Assembly (NCBI GenBank): GCA_964017155.1
Contig: OZ024862.1
Coordinates: forward strand, 43,146,807-43,210,806
Origin: Oasisia sp. SBJ-2009
Lineage: Eukaryota > Annelida > Polychaeta > Sabellida > Siboglinidae
Length of the DNA: 64,000 nt
Direction of reading: 5' to 3'
Position numbers and translations under genes: made by a program. The notes under the pieces were generated by a model. That model was not told where the DNA came from. It ran no database searches and saw only the letters and a program-made list of their open reading frames with translations. This document shows positions 42,915 through 56,067 of the stretch, piece by piece; within the stretch, counting starts at the first letter, position 1; each line of letters starts with the position of its first letter.

Positions 42915-43126
42915 GAAATCGTCCACCCATCGGAGTTATGGCGCCCCAGCAGATTCCAAGGGGCAAGTTCCGAAGGCGAACGCATTCTTCCCATCCTACC
43001 CCCTACGCCCCCGGGTTCCCACACCCACACCCCCGAGGCGCCGGGCTACCTAGTAGTACTACCTACGCCCCAACGGTAGTTAACTCGCACCCGACGATTC
43101 CAACACGTTGTCATCGGCGAATGTAA
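42915..43126 (+). CDS. Candidate 3'-terminal coding exon, unidentified
   Basis: A strong acceptor (polypyrimidine GCGTTTCTTTGCAG ending about 42914, branch-like CTGAC about 36 nt upstream) precedes a frame reading NRPPIGVMAPQQIPRGKFRR, then a Pro/His/Ser-rich stretch ending THSSHPTPYAPGF...CHRRM and TAA at about 43124. Third positions are C-rich and the start coincides with a sharp rise in GC. No upstream exon or protein family is recognised, and the CpG island context could create it by chance. Confidence 0.3.
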
Positions 43127-43690
43127 ACAGTAACCGTGCGATTGAACTGTGACAGCGTGACACCGGCGATTGGTCGCGGGGTGGTCCCATAACGAGGCCC
43201 CGTTGACTCTGCCCGGCCCTGGGGGCTCGCCACCGCGTGTTTATGAATTCTCGGCTAGAATATCAAAGACTTCCGGATAATGATTTGCTCATTCACGACG
43301 ACGCGCTATCAAACACCGGCCGAGCCCGCTGCCCGACACCGCGGCATGCCTATCGGCACTTTCCCACGGACTCGGGTGCTGGCCGCTCGGCGTTGTGGCG
43401 CGAGCGATAACATCGCCCTGTCGCGGGCCACTTCATAGCGCCCGGCCGCGTTATCGCGCCGACAACCGCGCAATTACGCGCGATAAAAAGTGGCCGACGA
43501 AGTCGCGGGATATTCCCACAGTGCGACGGAACGCGGCAACAAAGCGGTCGGCACGTGCGGGGGTCTCGCGCCGCGTCGCCGGGTCAAGTGATTGGCACGT
43601 CTCGCGTGCGCCGTTGCCAACGCGACTAATAGGTCGCTACGTCGCGGTGGGCGCAAGAGTTTCAGCGCGCGCACGGAGGACGGGTTTTAA
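42930..43690. promoter_or_regulatory. CpG-rich island 2 with three Su(H)-like sites
   Basis: Dense CpG over about 750 bp. YGTGRGAA-type sites on the minus strand: TTCCCACA (43016), TTCCCACG (43361) and TTCCCACA (43513). The frames at 43395-43787 are Arg/Ala-rich composition artefacts. Function is inferred from motif and composition only. Confidence 0.4.
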
Positions 43691-44180
43691 TAACCGAATC
43701 CTTTTATTGCACGGTGCGCTAATAAAAACGGTTGTTGTCGTCAGGTTTTTAATAACCGTTTCTTTTTGTTACATGGCGTGCCAATAAAAAACGGTTGTTG
43801 TTGTCGTCGGAAATCGAGTTTTTAATATATAGTATCGTTCACAAAGTGGTGTATATGTGCCGTGTTGATTAGCTTGTTCAAAGCAAATGCATTATTGTGA
43901 CATTTAATTGTTTGTATGAAAATATGTTATGGTACCCAACTGTAGTGTTTTTAATTCGGAGACACATTGCGCTGACATGTCAAAATGCGGCTGAAAGTTT
44001 CACAGATCGAATCGACCGAATAATGTGAAGGTAGAATTTGTCTCTAATTTAGAAAATAGAATTGGCCTCTAATTTACCAAATGGCGAAAATAGAAGCATT
44101 GTTGTCTTAGTTACCCTAATCCCTATTCAAACCGTGTTTTTTACGTGCTAGTCTTTCTATAATTTCATTTATTTGAATAT
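43691..44180. other. AT-rich spacer
   Basis: Contains a near-duplicate of about 60 bp (around 43683-43735 and 43743-43800: TTTTAATAACCG, CTTTT-TTNCA, AATAAAAACGGTTGTTG). Nothing else recognised. Confidence 0.5.
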
Positions 44181-44760
44181 TCGCCAGTTCACGAGATAAA
44201 CGTGCGGTCTGTTGGTTCACGAAAGGGGGGTGGGTGGGGTGTACGCAGCAGGGTGGAAGCCACAGAGGCTGACTGAGTCGTTCGTGACAATGGCGACTAT
44301 TCGGTTGTAACAGCATCGCTCTGATGTGGTCAACCGTGACTTCTGTCGGCAATGACCACATTACTGGCGCCAGTCGCGCTCTCCAGCGGCCACTGGACAA
44401 GGCACCGATGGACATTGCCTCCATTAACTACCAGCGTTCGGCCGGTCAAACACAGATGGACGTCTGTTACGTGGCCGTTCGTGTCCAGCCGCTTTTGTAA
44501 CGGTCAGCAGGAGTCGGTGGTCATTGCGCCTATCCGGAAGGGACATGGCGACTTGAAAGGGTGGCGGCGTAGATAAATCCCGCCCGGACGGACGATGGCT
44601 GCGGCGCGTGCTACTGAGCTCATCGCTGGCGAGACTTGGCGCCCGAGGTGTGGCACTGACCACTAGCCTCTGGTCATCGTGTTGGTTTGACTTCTCATTT
44701 TGGCCGTTGACTGTTGCGGTTTTCCTCTGTTTGGTTTTGATTTTCGCCCACGGGGTCGCA
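44181..44760. other. CpG-rich island 3
   Basis: GC- and CpG-rich with overlapping frames of 74-102 codons on both strands, none with a recognised domain. A VTVDHIRAM-like phrase on the minus strand is too short to assign to a retroelement integrase tail. Confidence 0.35.
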
Positions 44761-44929
44761 GATGAAACTTGACCTTTATTGTTCCATTAAAACGACCTAC
44801 GTCAGTGGCCACTGGAGTGATTCCTGTGGATAATCAGAGTCATCGACCCCGTCTGGCAAATAGGTTATTATGTTTAAAATATATTAATCCTTTTTTCACT
44901 AAAATGTAATATTTGTGTTCGTATGTTTA

Positions 44930-45365
<436 letters not shown>

Positions 45366-46195
45366 TTACCGCATATAGCGGGGACGCCAATAACCACACA
45401 ACAGTGGAATAGCTTGAACAGAAAGAGAGTGCTATTATTATATTTTTGTACACATTTATTATATGCACATGCTCCTTATACATTCATGTATTTTACAAGT
45501 AATACTTACTGGAAACAGGAAAACCACCATCGACAGAAAACTCATCTGGGATTGCATCATTCCGTTAGTATCGAAATTGTATTATATCTATGATCAAGCT
45601 CGTGCGCGTGCGTGCTTGTGCGTGCGTGCGTGCGTGTGTGCGTGCGTGGGAGCGTTATTCATAAACGCACGTCATAGCCCCGGCAGACTGGTTCAAATGT
45701 TCCATCTCTAGCGAACAAAATGCTCCAACAGTGAGTGGACAGACAGTATGGCGGTCGCTAGAAACCCGTGGCGCCAGACATTCTTCCGCCGCCCTCTCGT
45801 CGTCAAACAGAGATCTGTCGCTCTCTGTGCGTTACTTTTGGACATCGAGGGAGCGATTCACAAACATCCTTACGAATGAGTAAATCTTTATTTCAAAAAA
45901 TGTAACGAATATATCGATCATTTCGTTACAGAAGTGCATATTTATTTTTTTAAGTAAAGAAGAAGTGCATTACTAATAATTATATAATTACAGTTGCACA
46001 CAAACATATAATAAAACTGTACTCCATTTTTCGCACGTGGCGAAGCTTACGGAACAATCTGCACATGAACCCGATTTTCCTAAATAACATCGTTTCCATT
46101 CCTAAACGGTGATGTTGTATCCTAAAAGTATATTGTATATCCTGTCAACATAAACAAATTCATCATTGTCTACGGTACGATGCATGATTAAAAAG
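45366..46195. other. Unassigned sequence with small GTGC microsatellite
   Basis: A degenerate (GTGC)n patch lies at about 45600-45652. A moderately CpG-rich stretch follows to about 45850. No gene is supported. Confidence 0.45.
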
Positions 46196-46199
46196 GTAA

Positions 46200-46520
46200 G
46201 TTTTTAAATGGGGCAGTATCCAGTCCTCAGGACCGTTCAAAGCGCTTTACACTTTACTTCCCTGACAGACCTGTTCAATCAGAAACCATCTCAATTTCTC
46301 TGGGAAGCATCCAGCCATGTGCTATGATTAATGGGCGACGGCTGTCTGTACACATATCCACCACTATCTATAACCGGGTACTCATTTACATAGCTGAGTG
46401 AACTGGAGCAATGTAGAGTGAAACAACGTACCCCAGGTTTTAACACCCCAGCAAAGGATTCGAACCCGGGTCTTAGTCGAGAGTCCAAAGCTCTTCCTCC
46501 ATTGCGCTGTATATTTTGTT
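46200..46520 (-). mobile_element. tRNA-derived SINE, copy 2 (minus strand)
   Basis: Read on the minus strand: CAGCGCAATGGAGG head, B box GGTTCGAATCC (complement at 46457-46467), CTACATTGCTCCAGTTCACT, CTATAGATAGTGGTGGATAT, GAACAGGTCTGTCAGGGAAG and AAGTGTAAAGCGCTTTGAAC tail. Same family as 39930-40222 and 58858-59190. Confidence 0.88.
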
Positions 46521-46795
46521 CTAAGGTACGGCGGCATGTTTTTGCATTTTAAAAACGTCTTTAAATTTAACAGCCGTTTCTGTTTAATAGTGGACTGCCC
46601 TTGTGAGCGCGTAACCATCTCAGAGAACCGTCCCCCTGCGCGCTTATGGGACATTAAAAATCATAAATACATTTTACTTTCGACCCTTTGTCACACAACC
46701 ATTGCTCTCGAATACATACGGTAAGTGTGAAATAACTGTGTCATGTTTCGCACGTTTAATCTGCATAATCGTCCACTTCGATGTCAAAGGGGTGC
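46521..46795. other. AT-rich spacer
   Basis: Nothing recognised; it links the SINE to the next CpG-rich stretch. Confidence 0.4.
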
Positions 46796-47160
46796 GTGGC
46801 CCCCATTGACGTCACGACGGCGTGACGACGCAATACCGTTAGCCATTGTGACCGCTACAATCACACGGTCACTTTGAAGTGACCACTGTCCAGCGTCAAT
46901 GGTCGCTTTGTTCTAGCAGCTGCATGTGGCCGGGGCACGGGCTGGGAACCGCCGGTGACGCTGTCACGTCGTCGGCCAGCCTCTTTCATCTGCTTCCGGC
47001 GTAGCGGGTGCTTTATGGACGCGCTAACACCGGGGTGACGACACGAGAGGGAGACAGTCTTCCGTCGCCCCAGCGTCCGGGATCCCACAGTCTCCCTCCC
47101 CCGCCCACCCGCCGACTCACGGGACGAATTATGTTTCTTCTTCCGGGTACGAAGACGGCA
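46796..47160. promoter_or_regulatory. CpG-rich island 4 with CRE palindrome
   Basis: Contains TGACGTCA (46807-46814) followed by CGACGGCGTGACGACG, similar to the CRE context in the TTAA MITEs. Frames of 95 and 149 codons on opposite strands overlap here without a recognised domain. Confidence 0.35.
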
Positions 47161-47531
47161 TCCGCGACAAAGATTTGTGTGAAGATATTTTACCACGCTT
47201 TTGAGGATCGTAACTTCTACCGCATATTGTTTCTGCATGGATGTTGGACATTTGCTAGCAGTCATTTGTCCAGCTTGTGGGTTTATTTTATATGAAGTTT
47301 GAATAAACAATTAATGTGTTACAGTTTAATTTAATTTCTTTGTCTTTTTTCTCGCAAAAGAACAAATGGTCCGTTTCATATTTGGAAGCTGGGCAAATGG
47401 CTGATTGACGAAGGACCATTCTGCAAATGACTAGAGGTAAAGCCCGTGCTTTGTTCTTACGAATATCCGTTCTTGATACTGTCTACTGGTTGGTCGCATG
47501 GTATGCAAAACTTTGAAATGCCTTTTGACCC
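47161..47531. other. AT-rich spacer before hexanucleotide array
   Basis: No feature recognised. Confidence 0.4.
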
Positions 47532-48058
47532 TGTGTGCGTGTGCGTGTGCGTGTGCGTGTGCGTGTGCGTGTGCGTGTGCGTGTGCGTGTGCGTGTGCGT
47601 GTGCGTGTGCGTGTGCGTGTGCGTGTGCGTGTGCGTGTGCGTGTGCGTGTGCGTGTGCGTGTGCGTGTGCGTGTGCGTGTGCGTGTGCGTGTGCGTGTGC
47701 GTGTGCGTGTGCGTGTGCGTGTGCGTGTGCGTGTGCGTGTGCGTGTGCGTGTGCGTGTGCGTGTGCGTGTGCGTGTGCGTGTGCGTGTGCGTGTGCGTGT
47801 GCGTGTGCGTGTGCGTGTGCGTGTGCGTGTGCGTGTGCGTGTGCGTGTGCGTGTGCGTGTGCGTGTGCGTGTGCGTGTGCGTGTGCGTGTGCGTGTGCGT
47901 GTGCGTGTGCGTGTGCGTGTGCGTGCATGCGTGCATGCGTGCATGCGTGCATGCGTGCATGCGTGCATGCGTGCATGCGTGCATGCGTGCATGCGTGCAT
48001 GCGTGCATGCGTGCATGCGTGCATGCGTGCATGCGTGCATGCGTGCATGCGTGCATGT
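47532..48058. repeat. (GTGTGC)n then (GTGCATGC)n array, ~525 bp
   Basis: About 65 units of the hexamer GTGTGC (47532-47924) switch to about 16 units of the octamer GTGCATGC (to 48058). Every base step alternates purine and pyrimidine along the whole array. All frames of 185-224 codons through it are artefacts. Confidence 0.97.
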
Positions 48059-49960
48059 GTATAGTTGTAGTTTTGCTGCACCGCGTTGTAGCTACTACGG
48101 AGTTTAGGGAGTGGTTTTAACGTAGTGCTTCGCCTGGCACATCGCCATCTTGAACGCGTGCATGTGCTATGTTAAATATGTCCGAAAACGGTCTTGATTT
48201 AACTCAATTACTTCGTTTACACGACTCTGTCGTTTCTGCGAATGAACCTTGGGTGTAGATAAATTATCGAGCCAACAATTTCGGACCCTAGATGTCCACA
48301 TCATTTTCGCTAGACATTCCGTGATTGCAGTGTACTGTATTTTACAACAACAAACCAATGTAAAATCTGACATTATGTGTGTACGACTTTGTAGATATGA
48401 CCTCGAACATTGTTTTATGTCAGCAATCGCTTCTAGAGTGAATAACGAGGCATCGTTACAGAGCGCGCAGAATTACATAAATTTCTTTAAAACATGCAAT
48501 TCTATATACGAATTAAAAGTTTGACATCAAAGTCACGAGAAACACGTAATAGTCGTTATATAAACACATTTTCCATGTATTTAATTTCCCACGTGAGAAG
48601 TCTAATGAGAATGGAAGTTTGCAGTTTCGCCAATTATAAAACACAAATATCTTCGTGAATATTAATTTAGCATTGAAAACCAATATGGGATTCTGTATGA
48701 TCTTCTGATTTCATTCTGCAACAACTACTTGACGTACAGGATTGTATAGTTTATTTCAACATAATTGCGTAACATCTTGCGTATTGTAAAAAAAAAAGTA
48801 GGAGAAGCGTACGTTTCCGCGAATGTCTGATATTAAACCAGTTGCCCCATCTGGCGGGTTCGTTCGTGTCCAGCGCGCGTATTGTAGACCAGCGTGTATA
48901 TTGGGTAGTAGTATAGACGAGAGTTTCGAAAACATTTGTTGGCGAGGGGCAAATTGTATTAAATATAAATAAAAGAAATGATTAGGTGATCCTAGAAACT
49001 TGGTTTTGTGCTGCCCTGGATCACGTGTAAGCAGCAAGTAAATCGTCCCATGTAAAAACTATGTCAAAGCAAATTGGTGACCTGTTGTCTTTACAATAAA
49101 CTAAGCATACTTCTGATTTGAGTTAATCACAACAGCAATGTTCAGCAATGTTCAGTAACAGGTCAACACATAAACAACAGTGCAGGCGTAAGGTTACACC
49201 AGAAGCAACTATAATCAGAATGAGTTTACATTTCGCACACATTGCAAATGTAGTAGAAGTTGGACCCGAAATTGCAAACGAACCTTCAAATTATATCGAG
49301 AAAATGCTCGGTGTGAACTGTTGCAAGAAATTCTGATATCGCTCAGCCAACCACTTTGCGCTATCTGAAGCAGAACTGAAAACAAAAAAATGTAGTGCTT
49401 AGGTTATCAGTCATAGTGAAACATTTGTCTTGTAAATCGTGATAATTTAGCGCAGGTATTATTTTCCTGCGAAGCAACTTTGTCGTGTCCAAAGTTTTGC
49501 AACAAATTGGACCTCGTTAGGGTCTATAAGAACGGTAACCGAACTTACAAAGAAGCAACAAGTTCGGCCAATTGACCACTGAAGATAGTCAGTAGACTGC
49601 CCAGTTCACTTGGTGGACATCTTCAACAGGCGCTTTGTCATCGCCGCATAGCTATATAGTTACGTTGACATGTAAACAATTTTTTTGTTTACATGAAGTT
49701 TGAATGGCGACCGCTTCATATCGAAATTTCCACTGCGTTTAGTATTGAAATGTTATCTTCCATTTTCCTTCTTGTTGTCTACATATCCTAAAATATACTG
49801 TGTGTACTGTGTAGTTTCCACATAAAATAGTCAATTCCACGCAGAACAGTCATAACTGTATTATTTCTCTCTCCAAAACCGCTCCACAGCTCACGCAACG
49901 AACACTAGATGCTGTATGGTTAAACATGATCAATTTCTTAGCGCCAGTTTCGCAGGAGAG
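48059..49960. other. Unassigned AT-rich sequence
   Basis: No gene recognised. Notable only for the overlapping Su(H)-like pair TTCCCACGTGAGAA at 48586-48599. Confidence 0.4.
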
Positions 49961-50660
49961 TTAAAAATCATCCGCGAGCCAAACTTTGCCAGCGAGTTTG
50001 ACATTCCACTTTTCACAAACCGCTTTCCCGACCGAAGAAAACATACGACATCGCGGCGAATGCAGGCAATTCCATTAACAATCCGATTGTCTACAACTGG
50101 CGGTCTCACGACCCCTCGTGGTTACGGGAAATGATTGGACCAACACCCACCCATTCGGCGTTTTGTCCTCCGTGACAGAGTGGACGGGGCAAGCGAATGG
50201 TGAGGCATTTTGACAAATGACGCAGAACCGTGCGCGGAGCGGCTGCATCTGAGCGGTTAATGCTAGAATTTAGCGAGTGTTTCATCAGCGCAGCCGTTGA
50301 CGCCGACAAAGGGGCTGCGAATTCACCATAGCCTCTCGCGACGGGGTAGAAATCGAACCGGGGGAATTTGTTAGAAGTCAGAGTGCGAGCCGCGGTTGCT
50401 ATATTGGGAGACAGCGGCGACGAAGGGTTGTGATGACGGACAGAGCGCTTCGAGGCACGGAGAAGACTGACTCGCATTCCGGCGGGCAATTAGCGTTAAT
50501 GCTCAATATAGTCTCTCGAAACGTCAACAAATGCGTGCTAATTAACACAGAAAACTTGAAAACAACCGTTTGGGTATACGTAGTCGCATCGTAACACATA
50601 GTCATACCCGAACGCACGTACGCATGTCAGTACGCATGCTCGCGGCCCCGGGGCGGTTAT
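49961..50660. promoter_or_regulatory. CpG-rich island 5 with homeodomain-type motifs
   Basis: Contains GGCAATTAGCGTTAATG (about 50485-50501) and GCTAATTAACAC (about 50537-50548), TAAT-core words clustered at the edge of a CpG-rich segment. A 127-codon minus frame (50106-50489) has no recognised domain. Possibly a conserved regulatory element; this needs cross-species comparison. Confidence 0.3.
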
Positions 50661-50821
50661 GTAGTTATGGAAGCGGGAAGACAAAACGATAGTAATTCGT
50701 ATTTATATTCGTAAGTTGGTAGTTACAATTGTATGATTTATTGCGAAAAAATTATCACATTTGAACTAGAGTAATTCAAATTCCGTCAATAAGATTTTTT
50801 TTTTATTTATGTAACAAATGT

Positions 50822-50824
<3 letters not shown>

Positions 50825-50898
<74 letters not shown>
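50825..50898. repeat. (TA)n microsatellite
   Basis: About 36 uninterrupted TA units, followed by a small TATACATAG/CTGTGTATA inverted repeat. It may extrude a cruciform. Confidence 0.97.
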
Positions 50899-50900
<2 letters not shown>

Positions 50901-52049
50901 ATACATAGTATACTGTGTATAACATTATGTATAATATGTACATTTCAAAACAAGGAGCCCCGGTGAAAATATGACATAAAGCAAGGTAATTTCGTTGTTT
51001 AATATTATAAGAACAGAAGACATCGTCGGTAAACGAAAAGTACTCTTGATATCTGTCTGTACATGTGAGTTTGGGCGGCTTCTATTTTTGAGCACGTTTC
51101 CTTTGATGGTCCACCGCTACTTACTGAACAAGGGAGGAGACACGGGGTCTGTGTGTCAATTAGTATTTGTATGTTAATGAGAGGAGAATCGGTATCTGCT
51201 GCTAATTAGAGGATCTGTTGAGGCAATTATAATGCCGCTGTAACGACCACTTAACCGTTGCGGCCATCGAGTGGACACTCAACGGACAATCAAGGTGGTT
51301 ATCTTTGATTTCATGGTCCGGCTGGTCGGTGGCGTAGAACGGAGGGTACCATTCAGCCGATGTTCTAGGAGTCGTGTGATGCGATTGATGACAACGTATA
51401 TTGCAGATAATTACATTTGCTTTGTTTGAAAGTTAGGGCTAGCGAGTAAACCATTGCATGGGACACGGGTCTTGTTTCTCCAAAAATATAATATTAGTGT
51501 TGTTGCTTGTAGAGTAGTCAATACATGGAAAAGGAAGAGGTTAGATGTTCAAATCATAACTGTGTAACATAAGTGTACACATTACACTATACGTGCGTCT
51601 ACCTGACCTTAGCCAATATAATTTTATAATGATGTGCAATTCGTAGACAAACACACGCATACACACTTGCACACGCAGACATGTGCACACATGCACGTAC
51701 GTATATATTGGTTATTGTTTTTTTGTTTTAAAAGGTTACTCGACATTTTTAAGACGAATTTATAGTTTCTTACCATAAACTTATGATCGATCGTCTGTCA
51801 ACAATTCGGAGCTAACCATTATTATGTATGTACATATACAGGACAATAATAATGATAATATTATAGCGACATAAATAACACAATGAGGTGAGATGACAAA
51901 AGGCGCTCTGTATATTTGCTCTCTTATCCTACCTTGGCGTATAAATATAGACGCGTTACTGATAATTACCATTTTACACGCGCGCAGGTATAAACACGTA
52001 CACTTTACAGTCATTGTTTCTTTGCATCGGTGACGGTCAGAACCGCCGC
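50899..52049. other. Unassigned sequence
   Basis: Includes a moderately GC-rich patch (about 51170-51310) with CTAATTAGAGG and GGCAATTATAATG words, and AT-rich flanks. No gene is supported. Confidence 0.4.
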
Positions 52050-52400
52050 CTTTGATCATGACCACTCGGGCGCTCACTACTCAACACAGCTCAACTTTTA
52101 ATTGCGCGCATTAACGCAATTAGCAGAGACACGTTGCTTGGTCAAGGCGCTGAATCACATCGGCTCAGACTTGTCGCGCCGTAATGACGTTGCAAGTACG
52201 TGTTGTGTAGGCTTCTATGTTTTTGACGTAACGGATGAGCAATTAACACGTCGGGACACGGCTGGGAAACCGGACGTTAATCGTAAAGCCGGAAGTGCGT
52301 AAATACGTAAGCTAACTTCACACGATGACGTTCATCCGCACGAAATCCAAACACATTCAACTGCACGCGCACAATCGTTGAGCATCGTTCAGTTAAGTGC
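52050..52400. other. CpG-rich patch 6
   Basis: TAAT-type words (TTAATTGCGCGCATTAACGC at about 52098; GCAATTAACACG at about 52230) within CpG-rich sequence, the same composition as island 5. No coding frame above 66 codons. Confidence 0.3.
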
Positions 52401-53040
52401 TACAAGAAACTGGGCGTAGTTTGTACTCCACTTGGAACACTACTTTGTCGGCATTTTCTTCAGTTAGGGGCATCCTTTTATGCGTGAAACATAATAATTA
52501 TATTGTCTCCTCTCGGTACTTCGGTGATTTTTTTGTTGGTGCCTTTTTGGTAACGTGACTTTGAGGGCGCCATCTCCTAGGAGTTTTTCATTTACTATTA
52601 CGTTCTTACGCATGACTACAACATGCATGCAGAAGGTTTACTGCCAGCTAATTTGTGTATTGTTACTTTACTAAGCTCGGAGCAACGTTCGCAATTTGAA
52701 AGATTCCGCCTGCAACACGTTCAAATGGTAAAAAAAATATCCAGTTTAAAAACAAAATTGACTGACAATAATGCCGAGGCGAGCAGAGTTAACCGCAGTA
52801 CCCTTTGATGTTTAACTTTCCCACATTCTTGACAGCAGAGTTCCCGTTACAAATTACTGCTCTGCCCATTCTGGGCAGGGGAGTTCGCAAGTTTTCCTGC
52901 CGTCTCAAGATGCCGCCGTCTGCGTTACCGATGCAACTACCTTACGACGAACAAATATGTCGAAAGTGATCAATTTTAAACAATGGTAATCCATCCATGC
53001 TTAACCGCAACACTATAATCATTATTTCACTTGCAGACAC
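52401..53040. other. Unassigned sequence
   Basis: Nothing but a YGTGRGAA-type site (TTCCCACA, 52818-52825). No gene. Confidence 0.4.
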
Positions 53041-53590
53041 ATTGTGCTGACCGCATTTCAAATAACATCAAACTTCGTGCGGCGACAAATCGTCGACCGG
53101 GTTACAAAGCGTACAAATCAAATAACATTTATTTATCGGCAGACGTCGTGTTTACCGCGGACGCGACTGTCAGACGGTCGTCGCACCCTGGGAAAGCCGC
53201 TCCGACGTGGGCTTGGGTTCACTCAAGCGTCGGTATTCAATTAACCGGCTCAGCCACACGCGACGTAACGCAAACGTGTCGACGTGTGAAGGCGCGCCGA
53301 CCGATGCTCACGCAGGCACGCCCGCACGCGCGCGCGTGTGCGGCGTTTATTTGCGAATTAATTCGAAGTTAGCGCAGCGCATCGCGTGAACCCCGGTGGC
53401 GCGCGACGCGTGGGAAAGTGCCGACGGACGGGGCAGGACGGCGTCGTAAACCATGGGAGAATCACCTGTAGCTGTATCGTCACGTATTTAACGTATTTGA
53501 TCGGACGTCGAACGTCATTAATTCACCTGCCTGACAGGCGTCGTGTTACGCTGTAGATGGCGCCGGGTGATAGGCTAACAACAGACGTTG
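53041..53590. promoter_or_regulatory. CpG-rich island 7 with Su(H)-like site
   Basis: Dense CpG, CGTGGGAA at 53409-53416 followed by AGTGCC, the same 14 bp context as the minus-strand site at 43361 in island 2. The 113-codon frame at 53031-53372 is Arg/Ala/Thr-biased without a domain. Confidence 0.35.
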
Positions 53591-55227
53591 ACTTCCTTGG
53601 CGACTCGGTTTAAATGTGACATTGAAACACCTCAGAAGATTCAGTCCAGAAATGGTATTTTGACTGGTGATCATTCATCATCATTTCCTTTATCGTTATT
53701 ATCATTTATCATCATCATCAGATGTCGTGTCTGCTGCAAGGAATTTCCACAGTTGTGGACTTGTCTTGCTTCGTTTATGTTTTGTTCTTTCTTGGGGAAG
53801 TTTTTTGTATCGTGAACTTAGCTTATTTTGCCTTCGGGCAGTCCGTTCGCCCCTTTCTGTGAAACTATGTGCCGCCGTCTCGTTTACTCTGTACAAATAG
53901 CACAAATGACAGAGCGGTAAATACTTTTTACCCCTTTTTGTAGTTTTACCTTTTTACCTTTGTTTTGTTGTAAAAAGATATTGTTATAAGGGCATAACTT
54001 CCTGCACAAAAAAGGGAAACATGCTAAAATAGTTTGGGTTTATCTTATTCAGTTCACCTTTCTAAACAAATTACTATAACAACATGCAAACAACAACTTC
54101 ATAGAATACTTTAAAAATACGCAATATACCGATGAAAGTAAATTTTGCAGATGCTTTTAAGAAATATTCGCGCTGTCTTGCATACACTTGAATATCAGCG
54201 TTCAGAACAGCGGCGTATTGTACGGACGGTGACGTGGACTTTTGAGTAAATCGCCACACTTTATTTACAACACACAGCTACCACATTCGTGCACCACACA
54301 CGGGGGCCATTACAATAATTATAAATTTTACAACTGTCCGTCTCTGTCTCGGCGTAACGAATTAATGGAACATGTTTTAGCGGACGTCCCTGGTGAGATT
54401 TCGCAGCTTCTATATAATGCACGCGCCACACATAGCGCAGGGGCGACTTGACGCAACAATAGAACGCTAACACCAACCGTCGCCTTATCACTGGCGTCTC
54501 AGATTCCAACGCATTCTCGTAAATCTTCCTCAGCTCCGGGGCGAGGGTTTCCCACCGCATCAAACGGGCCGCTGCCATCGCTTGGTGGCTGCACACACGT
54601 CGTAAAAACACTGTTTTGTAAATACATTCGACTGTTCGTTTCTAACTAGATGCAAATCAGTTGGTTTTTATTGCGCCGAGAACGTCACGTGATCACGCTG
54701 CGTGCTCAAGAAATCGCGTCAGTTTTCGAAGAGGCAAAGAAATAGTGGTCAAATAGATGCATTATTTTTATATCGTCTCTAGATTTGCTACAGTTTTCAT
54801 GTTACAAACATACTTTACACGTTTATGATCAAGGAGGCATAATATTAATTGTTACACAAACTATTCAAATTTATTTATTATTATTAATTTATTCAGCCAC
54901 CGTTGCCGGAGAAGAAACATTACATACATATATACGTACAATCGTACATATAAAAGACACAGGGTGAAGAATAAAAATCTGATAAAATAAAATAAATAGC
55001 AACAATACACACAGTGGCATGATATACTATATGAAACTCAGTATATATTGTGTATATCAGTTAAAATAAAGATACGCGTAATATATTACATTGCAGTGGT
55101 TAACAGATGAACTAAAAGATGTTCATGTGAATATGGCTTAGTAAAATTATCAGTAAATAAAATGAGTCTAATCGAGTCAACAAGACCATCATTGTTTGTC
55201 ACACTAGTTTCGGGTATATATTGGGAA
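53591..55227. other. Unassigned sequence
   Basis: AT-rich with a modest GC patch at about 54460-54600. No recognisable gene, RNA or repeat element. Confidence 0.4.
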
Positions 55228-55231
55228 TTAA

Positions 55232-56063
55232 AGGACAAACAAAGTGAACTTTTACGTGGCATACACCTAATAGAGTTAATATAAAGTAACAATTTCCACA
55301 TATTCTCAATTTTTTTTAACGCAAGCGGTTTACCATAAAAATATTTTTTAACACCCAGCCATCCAAATTCTATGCGCTACCCAATCTTAGACGAAGAATG
55401 ACGTCACGACGGTGATCGAGGCGCTCTCCACGTAGATTCCCTGCTTAGGGTTTGGCTGTTGTCATGAAATGGCTGCAACTCGGCAACGCGCGTAACATGC
55501 TGATGACGGTAAATATCAAGTTGTCTATTATTGTTATCGCTGAAATCATCCCATCAACTGATGATACATGTCTACATCAAAGCATTTCTCCTCAAAATGG
55601 ACCGAGCAAAGTGCCAAACAGTACGCCCGCAAATCACCAACGTGAATCCATTGCTTCAATACTACCGGTTGTTTCAACTATTATTGCAACCGTATGCCGA
55701 ACACGAAGGCATAATTACTAAAGTTTACCATAGATTTAACCACATATTTAGATATACGTCTATAAGCAGCTGCTAGATGTCACGCCAACTGAACGAACTG
55801 TCGAAGACTCGAAGTTGTTGACCCTTAACAGCGTCGCCGGAAGCTGACCGAGATATAGAATGCCGCGCGCTGAATGGCCAAGCCAAATTAACCCTTCACC
55901 TATGGCGGCGTCTAGACCATCGTGGACTTCGTTAGAATTTTAGACTTTAAAGTCACATTCTGAGTAAACCGCTGACGTTAAAAAATTGAGTATATGTGGA
56001 AATTGTTACTTTGTATAAACTCTATTAGGTGTATGACACGAAGCCGTAGCCTTTTTTTGTCCT
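55232..56063. mobile_element. TTAA-flanked MITE, copy C (~832 bp)
   Basis: Flanked by TTAA (55228-55231, 56064-56067). TIRs begin AGGACAAAC and, on the complement, AGGACAAAAAAAGGC, and continue as in copy A through CATACACCTAATAGAGTT. The interior matches copies A and B with small indels and contains TGACGTCA at 55399. No transposase. Confidence 0.92.
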
Positions 56064-56067
56064 TTAA

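Noticed and set aside
44116..44424. Minus-strand frame with VTVDHIRAM resembling the end of a Ty3-type integrase
   Set aside because: The match is under ten residues and the surrounding frames do not extend it into chromodomain or integrase motifs.
46861..47310. 149-codon minus-strand frame
   Set aside because: Lies in a CpG-rich patch, overlaps an open plus-strand frame, and shows no motif or splice structure.
47431..48120. Frames of 185-224 codons encoding VCVCVC, RVRVRV or THTHTH repeats
   Set aside because: Artefacts of the (GTGTGC)n/(GTGCATGC)n arrays.
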